Origin: Victivallales bacterium
GTDB taxonomy: Bacteria; Verrucomicrobiota; Lentisphaeria; Oligosphaerales; Oligosphaeraceae
Length of the DNA: 7,221 nucleotides
Reading direction: 5' to 3'
Assembly (NCBI GenBank): GCA_900771165.1
Contig: CAAGMX010000409.1
Location: 1-7,221, forward strand
The notes below the pieces were generated by a model. That model did not search any database. It had not been told where the DNA came from and saw only the letters and a list, made by a program, of their open reading frames with translations. The first letter of the stretch is position 1; every line of letters starts with the position of its first letter. This document shows, in pieces, positions 1-5,608 of this stretch. The position numbers and the translations under genes are program-made.

Positions 1-222
1 ATCTTGCCACCCCCGGGGTAGACGGGCCTCCCACCCCCGAGGGGTGGAATGAACGCCGCAGGCGGGAATGCATTCCCTGGGGGGGGCACGACGTATTCCA
101 GGGAAATATTTTGGCGCCTCGTCCCCCCCCCTACTGCGGAGGACGGGGGGGGGGACGAGGGGGGACGGGATTCCTTCGGGGGATTTTTGGGGCAGTGTCC
201 CCCCCTTCAGCGGGCTATGGCG
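1..222. other. Non-coding stretch rich in inverted repeats
   Basis: This lies beyond the 3' end of the acyl-CoA synthetase and I see no gene in it. It contains long C and G homopolymers and several perfect inverted repeats. CCACCCC (31-37) pairs with GGGGTGG (41-47) around a CGA loop. GGGAATGCATTCCC (64-77) is a 14-nt palindrome. TTCCCTGG (73-80) is repeated inverted as CCAGGGAA (98-105). The largest stem is listed separately at 117-160. No clear T-tract follows any stem on the minus strand, so I cannot call a standard intrinsic terminator for the synthetase gene. Homopolymer lengths here are also prone to sequencing error. Confidence 0.6.
117..160. repeat. 15-bp perfect inverted repeat (hairpin)
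   Basis: CCTCGT plus nine C (117-131) is the exact reverse complement of nine G plus ACGAGG (146-160), leaving a 14-nt loop (132-145). The stem begins 63 nt beyond the stop codon of the minus-strand acyl-CoA synthetase. On the minus strand it is followed by CGCCAAAATATTTCCC, which is not a U-tract. It could be a 3'-end stabilising or termination structure for that gene, but that role is inferred only from its position. Confidence 0.6.
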
Positions 223-1872
223 CTAGGCCTCCTTGGGGGCGATTTCATTCTGCTGGGCCACCAGCTGGTCCGCGCCATACATCTTCCGCAGCAGCGGCTT
301 TTCGATCTTGCCCGTGGGATTCCGGGGAACCGGGGCGAAGATATACCGGCGGGGGCGCTGATAGCGGGGGAGTCCCAGGCAGAACTCCTCGGCCTGCTGC
401 TCCGTCAGGGCAGCCCCGGGCTTCACCTCGATGATGGCGGCGGCGATTTCGCCCAGCCGCGCATCCGGAAGGCCGATGACCGCCACATCCTTGATGGCCC
501 CGTTTCTCCGGAGGAAATCCTCGATCTGCACAGGGTAGAGATTCTCTCCGCCGGTGATAATCACGTCCTTCTTCCGGTCCACCAGATAGATGAAGCCATC
601 CTCCGACTCCTTGGCCATGTCGCCGGTATACAGCCAGCCGTCCCGCAGCACTTCCCGGGTGGACTTTTCGTCCTTGTAGTAGCAGCGCATCACGCTGTCT
701 CCCTTGAGGATCAGTTCTCCCACCTGTCCCCGGGGAACCTCCTGGTGCTTCTCATCCACGATCTTGGTCTGCCAGCCGTAGCCGGGAATGCCGATGGCCC
801 CCACGTGGTCCTCGTTTTCAATGCCCAGGTGGACGGCGCCGGGGCCGGCGGACTCGCTGAGGCCGTAGTTGGTGTCGTACTGGTGATGGGGGAAGTAGGA
901 CTTCCAGCGGTGAATCAGACTGGGAGGCACCGGCTGCGCCCCGATGTGCATCAGCCGCCACTGCTCCAGATGGTAGTTGCTCAGTTCGATCTTGCCCCGT
1001 TCGATGGCATCCAGGATATCCTGGGCCCAAGGCACCAGCAGCCAGACAATGGTGCAGCGCTCCTGGGAGACCGTGCCGATGATCCACTCCGGCTTTGTCC
1101 CCTTCAGCAGCACCGCCTTTCCGCCCACCAGGAAGCTTCCGAACCAGTGCATCTTCGCCCCGGTATGGTAGAGGGGGGGGATGCAGAGGAAGACATCCTC
1201 CCGGGTCTGCCGATGGTGGTTCTGCTCCACCAGGCAGGCATGGACCAGGCTGCGGTGAGGATGGACAATGGCCTTGGGGAAGCCTGTGGTGCCGCTGGAG
1301 AAGTAGATGGCGGCGGGATCTTCATCGGTCAAGGAGACCCCCGGGGCTTCCGGGGAGCAGTGGGAGACCAGGCTGTAGTAGGGTTCGGCGAAGGTGGGGC
1401 AGTCCCCTCCCACGTAGAGGAGGGTGCAGGGACGGGGGAGATGGTCGCAGATGGTCTCCACCCGTCCGATGAACTCCGGTCCGAAGATCAGGACATCCAC
1501 ATCCGCCAGATCCAGGCAGTAGCGGATTTCGTCCGGGGTGTAGCGGAAATTCAGGGGCACGGCCATGCATCCGCTTTTCAGGACGCCGAAGTAGATGGGG
1601 AGCCACTCCAGGCAGTTCATCAGCAGGATTCCCACCTTGGCGCCCCGGGGCAGGCGGCGGGTCAGCAGGAAATTGGCCAGGCGGTTGGCCTTCTGGTCAA
1701 ACTGGGCCCAGGTCATCTCCGAACGGAAGGAATCCACCGGGCTGGGCTCGATGAGGGAATACTCCCTCCAGGAGGCATGACGCTTCTCCATCTCCTGGGG
1801 ATTGATCTCCACCAGGGCGACATCCGACCCGAATTTCCGGGCATTCTCTTCCAAAATCTCCGTAATGGGCAT
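223..1872 (-). CDS. AMP-forming acyl-CoA synthetase (fatty acid-CoA ligase family)
   Basis: This is a cytoplasmic adenylate-forming enzyme that activates a carboxylic acid with ATP and then transfers it to coenzyme A. The 549 residues match the usual length of the family. Visible core motifs are the phosphate-binding FSSGTTGFPK (191-200), YGLSES (336-341), YTGD (415-418), the hinge region DRKKDVIITGGENLYP (432-447) and the C-terminal NPTGKIEKPLLR (518-529), whose Lys522 is the expected catalytic lysine. Both the large AMP-binding domain and the small C-terminal domain are intact. The start at 1872 gives MPITEILEEN and has AGGAG 9 nt upstream; the frame stays open to 2001, but that extension would run through the upstream terminator. 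There is no signal peptide or obvious membrane segment. The substrate cannot be read from sequence; a medium- or long-chain fatty acid is the default, and an aryl acid is possible. It lies downstream of the sigma pair, separated by a terminator. Confidence 0.9.
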   Translation of the reverse strand: MPITEILEENARKFGSDVALVEINPQEMEKRHASWREYSLIEPSPVDSFRSEMTWAQFDQKANRLANFLLTRRLPRGAKVGILLMNCLEWLPIYFGVLKSGCMAVPLNFRYTPDEIRYCLDLADVDVLIFGPEFIGRVETICDHLPRPCTLLYVGGDCPTFAEPYYSLVSHCSPEAPGVSLTDEDPAAIYFSSGTTGFPKAIVHPHRSLVHACLVEQNHHRQTREDVFLCIPPLYHTGAKMHWFGSFLVGGKAVLLKGTKPEWIIGTVSQERCTIVWLLVPWAQDILDAIERGKIELSNYHLEQWRLMHIGAQPVPPSLIHRWKSYFPHHQYDTNYGLSESAGPGAVHLGIENEDHVGAIGIPGYGWQTKIVDEKHQEVPRGQVGELILKGDSVMRCYYKDEKSTREVLRDGWLYTGDMAKESEDGFIYLVDRKKDVIITGGENLYPVQIEDFLRRNGAIKDVAVIGLPDARLGEIAAAIIEVKPGAALTEQQAEEFCLGLPRYQRPRRYIFAPVPRNPTGKIEKPLLRKMYGADQLVAQQNEIAPKEA

Positions 1873-1881
1873 GGGCGGGGG

Positions 1882-1886
1882 CTCCT
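1882..1886 (-). promoter_or_regulatory. Ribosome binding site of the acyl-CoA synthetase
   Basis: AGGAG on the minus strand lies 9 nt before the ATG at 1872. It supports the 549-residue start over in-frame starts further upstream. I found no convincing -35/-10 pair in the 58 nt between the terminator and this start, so the gene may depend on a weak local promoter or on read-through. Confidence 0.6.
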
Positions 1887-1933
1887 GATTCTTTGCTGGG
1901 AAAAACGGGGTGTCCTTGGCTTGGCGAGACGGG

Positions 1934-1979
1934 AAAGAAAAGCCCCCGGAGACGAAGGTCATTTTCCTCGCTCCGGGGG
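1934..1979 (-). terminator. Rho-independent terminator after the sigma operon
   Basis: Reading the minus strand, CCCCCGGAG (1979-1971) pairs perfectly with CTCCGGGGG (1951-1943). The stem extends inward as CGAGG (1970-1966) with CTTCG (1957-1953), using one G-U wobble and a single bulged T at 1952. The loop is 8 nt. CTTTTCTTT follows immediately (1942-1934). The structure starts 18 nt after the stop codon of sigma factor B. It should separate most sigma transcription from the acyl-CoA synthetase gene. Confidence 0.88.
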
Positions 1980-1997
1980 GGAACTTGTGGCGCAGAC

Positions 1998-2864
1998 TCA
2001 ATAATCGTCGTCCGCATCCATGGCGGCCTCGTTGGCCACCTCCTCAATGGATTTCTGCTCCTCAATGGCCGAGCGGAGACGCTCCAGAGCCTGATTCTGG
2101 ATCTGGCGGACCCGCTCCCGGGTGCGGCCAATGATGTGGGAGACCTCCTCCAGCGTCTTGGGCTTCTGTCCGTCCAGCCCAAAGCGCAGTTTGAGGATCA
2201 CCCGCTCCCGTTCCGGCAGCTTGCTCACCATCTGCATCATCAGGGAGAGGGTCTCGTCGTCCTGGATGATGTCATTGGGGGCGATGGTCTTGTCATCGGG
2301 GATGATGTCCTTGAATTCCCCCTCCGCCCCGTTCTGGATGGGGTCGAAGAGGGAGATGGTGCTGGCCTTGCCCTGGCGCAGGCCGGTGACGGTGCGCTCG
2401 GTCAGGTTGATTTCGTTGGCGATTTCCTTGTCGGTGGGTTCCCGTCCCAGGGTCTGCATCAGACGGGCCTTGGCATTCTGGATCTTGCCGATCTTGCTGG
2501 CGGACTGTACGGGGATGCGGATGGTGCGGGCCTGGTTGGCCAGAGCACGGCGCATGGACTGCTTGATCCACCAGGCCGCATAGCTGGAAAGCTTGGCGCC
2601 CCGGGCAGGGTCGAACTTCTCCACCGCCCGCATCAGGCCGATGTTGCCCTCGCTGATCAGGTCCAGCAGGGGGAGTCCCAGCCCCTTGAAGTCATGGGCG
2701 ATCTTCACCACCAGGCGGAGATTGCTGTTGATCAGCGTGGCCCGGGCCTCCTTGTCCCCCTTGGCAATGCGCTTGGCCAGCTGCGCCTCCTCCTCCGGAT
2801 TCACCAGGCGGAACTGGCCAATGCTCTGCATATAGAGCTTCATGGTATCATTGTCGGAAATCAT
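1998..2864 (-). CDS. RpoD/SigA-family sigma factor B (288 aa)
   Basis: This is a sigma-70 family initiation factor that binds core RNA polymerase and directs it to promoters. Domains in order are region 1.2 (about 4-33), region 2 (about 44-110, with LLDLISEGNIGLMRAVEKFD and SSYAAWWIKQ), region 3 (about 111-190, with QARTIRIPVQ) and region 4 (about 212-264, with RERVILKLRFGL and the helix-turn-helix TRERVRQIQNQALERLR). The acidic region 1.1 and the non-conserved insert of classical RpoD are absent, so it is shorter than a typical primary sigma and nearer in size to group 2 factors. The C-terminal tail (265-288) is acidic and ends DADDDY. Its ATG overlaps the stop of sigma factor A as ATGA, and GAGGG lies 9 nt upstream inside the preceding gene, so translation is probably coupled. 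It keeps the RpoD-like region 3.0 string QARTIRIPV, which makes it the more canonical member of the pair. Confidence 0.92.
   Translation of the reverse strand: MISDNDTMKLYMQSIGQFRLVNPEEEAQLAKRIAKGDKEARATLINSNLRLVVKIAHDFKGLGLPLLDLISEGNIGLMRAVEKFDPARGAKLSSYAAWWIKQSMRRALANQARTIRIPVQSASKIGKIQNAKARLMQTLGREPTDKEIANEINLTERTVTGLRQGKASTISLFDPIQNGAEGEFKDIIPDDKTIAPNDIIQDDETLSLMMQMVSKLPERERVILKLRFGLDGQKPKTLEEVSHIIGRTRERVRQIQNQALERLRSAIEEQKSIEEVANEAAMDADDDY
2545..2597. repeat. 53-nt direct repeat, copy in sigma factor B
   Basis: This tract matches 3495-3547 with a single mismatch (gcttgatcca here, gcttaatcca there). It encodes the region 2.3/2.4 stretch around SSYAAWWIKQSMRR. The flanking sequence at 2640-2723 differs from its counterpart at 3590-3673 at about 11 of 84 positions by hand count, so this tract is more conserved at the DNA level than nearby sequence. 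Confidence 0.85.
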
Positions 2865-3814
2865 TCTTGCTTTCCCTCAGTTTCAGATCCCAAAGCGGGC
2901 TTATGTCTTTTCCTCTCGTTTTCCGTGGTGCGAGCCACCATATTCTCCAGAAGTTCGGCAATGCGGCGGTTGGAGCTCCCGCCGCGGGAAAATTCTTCCC
3001 GGGACTCTTCGTTGATGAGGGTGCGCAGGGCCATGAGGGCCTGATTCTGAATCTGGCGCACCCGTTCCCGGGTAAGGTGAATCATTTCGGAGACCCTCTC
3101 CAGGGTGCAGGGCGTCCCGGTGGTCAGGCCGAAGCGCAGATCCAGAATCTGCCGTTCCCGGTCATCCAGGCTGGCCAGCAGCTTCTGCAGCACATCCATC
3201 ATCTCCGCATCATCCAGCAGATGATCCGGGGTCACCGTGCTTTCATCCGCCAGCACATCCGTCAGCTCGCCATCCATGCCCGGCTGCAGGGGAGCCTGGA
3301 GGGAGACCGTGGTGGAACGGCCCACCCGGAGACCATTGACGGTACGCTCCGTGAGATTGGAGGCGGCGGCAATCTCCTTGGCCGTGGGGGAACGCCCCAG
3401 TTCCTGGGTGAGACGGGCCTCCGCCGCATGAATCTTCACCATCTTCATGGCAGACTGGGTGGGCACCCGGATGATGGGGGCCTGGTTGGACAGGGCACGG
3501 CGCATGGACTGCTTAATCCACCAGGCCGCATAGCTGGAAAGCTTGGCCCCCTTGGCAGGATCAAACTTCTCCACCGCACGCATCAGCCCGATGTTCCCCT
3601 CGCTGATCAAATCCAGCAGAGGAAGCCCGCGCCCCTTGAAATCATGGGCAATCTTCACCACCAGACGAAGATTGGCCTTGATCAAAATCTCCCGGGCCTT
3701 GTCATCCCCTTCCGCAATCCGACGCGCCAACTCCACCTCCTCGGCAGTGGTCACGCGACGGAACTGCATGATGTTCTGCATGTAAAGTTTGAGGGTATCG
3801 TTGTCGGAAATCAC
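2861..3814 (-). CDS. RpoD/SigA-family sigma factor A (317 aa, GTG start)
   Basis: This is a sigma-70 family factor and a paralogue of the next gene: by hand count about 173 of the first 264 residues are identical, with no gaps. Regions are 1.2 (about 4-33), 2 (about 44-110, SSYAAWWIKQSMRRAL identical to the paralogue), 3 (about 111-190) and 4 (about 212-264, ending TRERVRQIQNQALMALR). Region 1.1 is absent. Region 3.0 has drifted: QAPIIRVPTQ replaces QARTIRIPVQ. The tail (265-317) is longer than in the paralogue and rich in Arg, Lys and Glu. I chose the GTG at 3814 because it aligns with the paralogue's MISDNDT and has GGGAG 8 nt upstream; a TTG at 3883 would add 23 unrelated residues. It is the first gene of the sigma operon and its TGA overlaps the next ATG. 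It may be an alternative or group 2 sigma; which of the pair is primary, if either is, cannot be told here. Confidence 0.92.
   Translation of the reverse strand: MISDNDTLKLYMQNIMQFRRVTTAEEVELARRIAEGDDKAREILIKANLRLVVKIAHDFKGRGLPLLDLISEGNIGLMRAVEKFDPAKGAKLSSYAAWWIKQSMRRALSNQAPIIRVPTQSAMKMVKIHAAEARLTQELGRSPTAKEIAAASNLTERTVNGLRVGRSTTVSLQAPLQPGMDGELTDVLADESTVTPDHLLDDAEMMDVLQKLLASLDDRERQILDLRFGLTTGTPCTLERVSEMIHLTRERVRQIQNQALMALRTLINEESREEFSRGGSSNRRIAELLENMVARTTENERKRHKPALGSETEGKQE
3495..3547. repeat. 53-nt direct repeat, copy in sigma factor A
   Basis: This is the partner of 2545-2597, with one mismatch and the same orientation, 950 nt apart. The offset equals the distance between the two sigma start codons, so recombination between the copies would delete 950 nt and leave a single in-frame hybrid sigma gene with the start of A and the end of B. 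Confidence 0.85.
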
Positions 3815-3822
3815 AGCTGGTA

Positions 3823-3827
3823 CTCCC
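3823..3827 (-). promoter_or_regulatory. Ribosome binding site deciding the GTG start of sigma factor A
   Basis: GGGAG on the minus strand stands 8 nt before the GTG at 3814. With the alignment to the paralogue's first residues, this fixes the start codon. Confidence 0.65.
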
Positions 3828-4021
3828 AAAGGGGTTGCGTGAACAACCCCCTGACGACACGCCACCCCCCCAGAAATTCCCAAAGCCGACTCGACTCCGA
3901 AATCTCCGGGAAAGAAGGGACATCAGGGACGGTTCCCCACGATGGCTTGCACTTCACGTATTCTTCTTGGAACGAACGGGAGCCTCCCTTTATTGACGGA
4001 AAAGAGGATTTTTCCAAAAAA

Positions 4022-4052
4022 ATTCTACTGTCTTGTCTTATTTTCTCCCCAA
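4022..4052 (-). promoter_or_regulatory. Candidate promoter of the sigma operon
   Basis: On the minus strand TAGAAT (4027-4022) matches TATAAT at five of six positions. TTGGGG (4052-4047) could serve as a poor -35 with a long 19-nt spacer. An alternative is TTGGAA (4017-4012) with AATAAA (3994-3989) at 17 nt. Neither is strong and the choice between them is a guess. Confidence 0.25.
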
Positions 4053-4076
4053 CTTCACCCTTTTTGTCAGTTCTTA

Positions 4077-4120
4077 CCCCCTCACCCCCCATTTTTTTGC
4101 CCCTCACCCCCTATTTTTTC
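4077..4120. repeat. Two tandem 22-nt repeats with T-tracts
   Basis: CTCACCCCC recurs at 4081-4089 and 4103-4111, and each copy is followed by an A and a T-tract (4092-4098 and 4114-4119), all at a 22-nt offset. The unit is roughly four or five C, TCA, five or six C, A, and six or seven T. Two helical turns separate the tracts. On the minus strand the same DNA has four runs of four to six G separated by 3, 9 and 3 nt. Confidence 0.7.
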
Positions 4121-4208
4121 CGCCACTGCCCCCGAAAGGGCGGACTAGGGTTGGCATTTCCGGTGTTCTCCGGAGGTGGGGAGAAGGCGGATGGCGGGGG
4201 GAAGGGGC

Positions 4209-4236
4209 TTGCAGAATGCCCGTGTCTGCTTATAGT
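4209..4236 (+). promoter_or_regulatory. Candidate promoter of the small basic protein gene
   Basis: TATAGT (4231-4236) matches TATAAT at five of six positions, and TTGCAG (4209-4214) stands 16 nt upstream as a partial -35. A start near 4243 would give a leader of about 57 nt before the ATG. A second possibility is TTGACC (4244-4249) with CTCATA (4268-4273), but its -10 is poor. Confidence 0.4.
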
Positions 4237-4299
4237 ATGCCACTTGACCATGTAACTCTTTTCATACCTCATAACCCCTCTCATTTTCAGGAGTACACC

Positions 4300-4455
4300 A
4301 TGTCCGTCCACCCCAGCCTTAAGACCAAGGGTTCCGTCAGCGACAAACGCAATGTTCTGAAGCGCTATGAGCGCGTGGACAAGTTGAAGAAGGAAGGCCG
4401 CCTCAAGGATGGCGACAAGGTTTGGGGTCTGCCGAAGACCAAGCCCGAAGCATAA
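4300..4455 (+). CDS. Small basic PVC signature protein (51 aa)
   Basis: This is a 51-residue protein with 15 Lys or Arg and 7 acidic residues. It opens MSVHPSLK, carries a central NVLKRYERVDKLKKEGR and ends VWGLPKTKPEA. I recognise this pattern as the small basic protein family shared by Verrucomicrobia, Chlamydiae, Planctomycetes and relatives (I recall it as TIGR04137, the PVC signature protein). Its biochemical role is not settled; a nucleic acid or ribosome association is suspected from its size and charge. AGGAG (4289-4293) lies 6 nt before the ATG, and a candidate promoter lies upstream. The frame is open upstream to 4033, but that part crosses the repeats and promoter and is not coding. 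It has no signal peptide and no cysteines. It diverges from the sigma operon and precedes nifU by 178 nt with a hairpin between. Confidence 0.88.
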   Translation: MSVHPSLKTKGSVSDKRNVLKRYERVDKLKKEGRLKDGDKVWGLPKTKPEA

Positions 4456-4560
4456 GGGCGCGCCTTTCCTCGCCTTCCGAGGACTGCATCCCTTCGCCTG
4501 CGGAGCGGAATCCGGATTTTCTTCTTCCTCTTCCGCTCCCGGCACCGGCTCATCTTCTTC

Positions 4561-4602
4561 AACCGCATCCGCCTTGCACATCCATGGTGAGATGCGGTTT
4601 TT
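4561..4602 (+). terminator. Hairpin with T-tract before nifU: terminator or attenuator
   Basis: AACCGCATC (4561-4569) is the reverse complement of GATGCGGTT (4591-4599), with a 21-nt loop and a T-tract at 4598-4602. CAC (4577-4579) and GTG (4587-4589) could add a small inner stem. It lies 105 nt after the small basic protein stop and 31 nt before the nifU start. It could end the small basic protein transcript, or regulate nifU as a leader terminator. I see no good promoter between it and nifU, which favours at least partial read-through. The long loop makes it weaker than the sigma operon terminator. Confidence 0.5.
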
Positions 4603-4633
4603 CCATATTGGACGCCAAAGGAGCACCCTTAAT

Positions 4634-5542
4634 ATGTGGAACTACACCGATAAAGTCAAGGACCACTTCCAGAATCCCCGGAATGTGGGCGTCCTGCCGG
4701 ATGCCGACGGCATCGGCGAAGTGGGAAATATCATCTGCGGCGATGCCATGAAACTCTCCGTCAAGCTCACGGAGGACCGGAAGCGCATTGCCGACGCCCG
4801 TTTCCAGACCTTTGGTTGCGCCAGCGCCATTGCCAGCGCCAGCGCCCTCACGGAGATCCTGAAGGGAAAGACCGTGGAGGAGGCCTCCCGTCTCACCAAC
4901 CAGGATATCGCCGACTACCTGGGTTCTCTCCCCGAAGCCAAAATGCACTGTTCCGTCATGGGCATGGAAGCCTTCCAGGCCGCGCTGGCGGACATGCGGA
5001 AGAAACACCCGGAATACAATCTTCCCGGCGTCCCGGAGACGGAAGGGGAGGACCGGGTGGTCTGCCAGTGCTTCCAGGTGACCGAGGGCAAGATCCGGGA
5101 AGTGGTGCGTCTCAATCATCTCACCACCCTGGAGCAGGTGACCTACTACACCAAGGCGGGAGGCGGATGCCGGGAATGCCTCCAGAAGATCCAGGAAATC
5201 CTGGATGACGAGCTGAAGCGGATCCAGGAGGCCCCTGCCCCTGCCGTCCCGGCGGCCACCCCCTCCCCCATCGCCCAGACCGTGAAGGAAAACGTGGGGC
5301 CCCTCACCCCCTTCCAGAAGATGCGCATGATCCAGCAGACCTTCGATGCCATCATCCGCCCCGGACTCCAGGCGGACGGCGGAGATGCGGAACTGGTGGA
5401 TGTCAGCGAGGACAAGGTCCTCATCCGCCTCCAGGGACACTGCGCCACCTGCGCTCTGGCCGACAAGACCATCGAGCACTGGATCGAGGCGAAGCTCCGG
5501 GAAAAGGTCTCCGCCGCCATCACCGTCTCCGCCGTCAAGTAG
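4634..5542 (+). CDS. nifU: NifU iron-sulfur cluster scaffold protein
   Basis: This is a cytoplasmic scaffold on which Fe-S clusters are built from iron and from sulfur supplied by the cysteine desulfurase. The 302 residues show the full three-part NifU layout. The N-terminal IscU-like domain (about 1-125) has the three scaffold cysteines Cys35, Cys62 and Cys106, plus Asp37. The central BFD-like [2Fe-2S] domain (about 140-190) has Cys144, Cys146, Cys179 and Cys182. A Pro/Ala-rich linker (about 198-216) leads to the C-terminal Nfu domain (about 227-300), with GLQADGGDAELV and the CxxC pair Cys270 and Cys273. All known cluster-binding cysteines are present. The ATG at 4634 gives MWNYTDKVKDHF, the normal family start, with AAAGGAG (4617-4623) 10 nt upstream; the frame is open to 4409 but that extension is not NifU-like. 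nifS follows after 66 nt, in the usual nifU-nifS order. With no nitrogenase gene in view it probably serves general Fe-S assembly. Confidence 0.96.
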   Translation: MWNYTDKVKDHFQNPRNVGVLPDADGIGEVGNIICGDAMKLSVKLTEDRKRIADARFQTFGCASAIASASALTEILKGKTVEEASRLTNQDIADYLGSLPEAKMHCSVMGMEAFQAALADMRKKHPEYNLPGVPETEGEDRVVCQCFQVTEGKIREVVRLNHLTTLEQVTYYTKAGGGCRECLQKIQEILDDELKRIQEAPAPAVPAATPSPIAQTVKENVGPLTPFQKMRMIQQTFDAIIRPGLQADGGDAELVDVSEDKVLIRLQGHCATCALADKTIEHWIEAKLREKVSAAITVSAVK

Positions 5543-5608
5543 CGCCCCGCCCCATCCGGCGACGGAACGTCCCCCCCCCAGGGAAAGCCCTCTACATCGC
5601 TCCCAGCC

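Larger units (their letters stand above)
3815..4299. other. Divergent intergenic region between the sigma operon and the small basic protein
   Basis: About 485 nt lie between two divergent transcription units, and I see no convincing gene. The centre (about 3960-4120) is locally A/T-rich compared with the coding DNA. It holds T or A tracts at 4009-4013, 4016-4022, 4061-4065, 4092-4098 and 4114-4119. GGAAAA (3998-4003) is repeated inverted as TTTTCC (4010-4015). TCCGG (4159-4163) is repeated inverted as CCGGA (4170-4174). A minus-strand open frame from a GTG at 4107 ends in a TGA that overlaps the GTG of sigma factor A, but its composition does not look like the neighbouring genes. The sigma leader is probably long, since the best promoter candidates lie about 180-240 nt upstream of the GTG. 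Confidence 0.6.

Noticed and set aside
1873..2001. A 43-residue N-terminal extension of the acyl-CoA synthetase
   Set aside because: It would translate through the sigma operon terminator, and the ATG at 1872 has its own ribosome binding site and a normal family start.
49..2004. A 651-codon plus-strand open frame
   Set aside because: It runs antisense to the acyl-CoA synthetase, which has all its family motifs. The frame is open because of high GC third positions and shows no recognisable domain.
1893..3044. A 383-codon plus-strand open frame
   Set aside because: It is antisense to sigma factor B and to the end of sigma factor A; no domain is recognisable.
3815..3883. A TTG start adding 23 residues to sigma factor A
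   Set aside because: The extension has no counterpart in the paralogue. The GTG at 3814 aligns with MISDNDT and has a well-placed GGGAG.
4120..4143. CCGCC/GGCGG inverted repeat as a terminator
   Set aside because: The stem is only 5 bp with a long inner loop, and the T-tract is on the wrong side for the plus strand; on the minus strand it is followed by A residues.
2867..4255. A 462-codon plus-strand open frame
   Set aside because: It is antisense to sigma factor A and then crosses the repeats and promoters of the intergenic region; no family resemblance.
4409..4633. A 75-residue extension before NifU
   Set aside because: It overlaps the end of the small basic protein gene in another frame and the leader hairpin, and NifU proteins normally begin at MWNYTDKV-like sequence.
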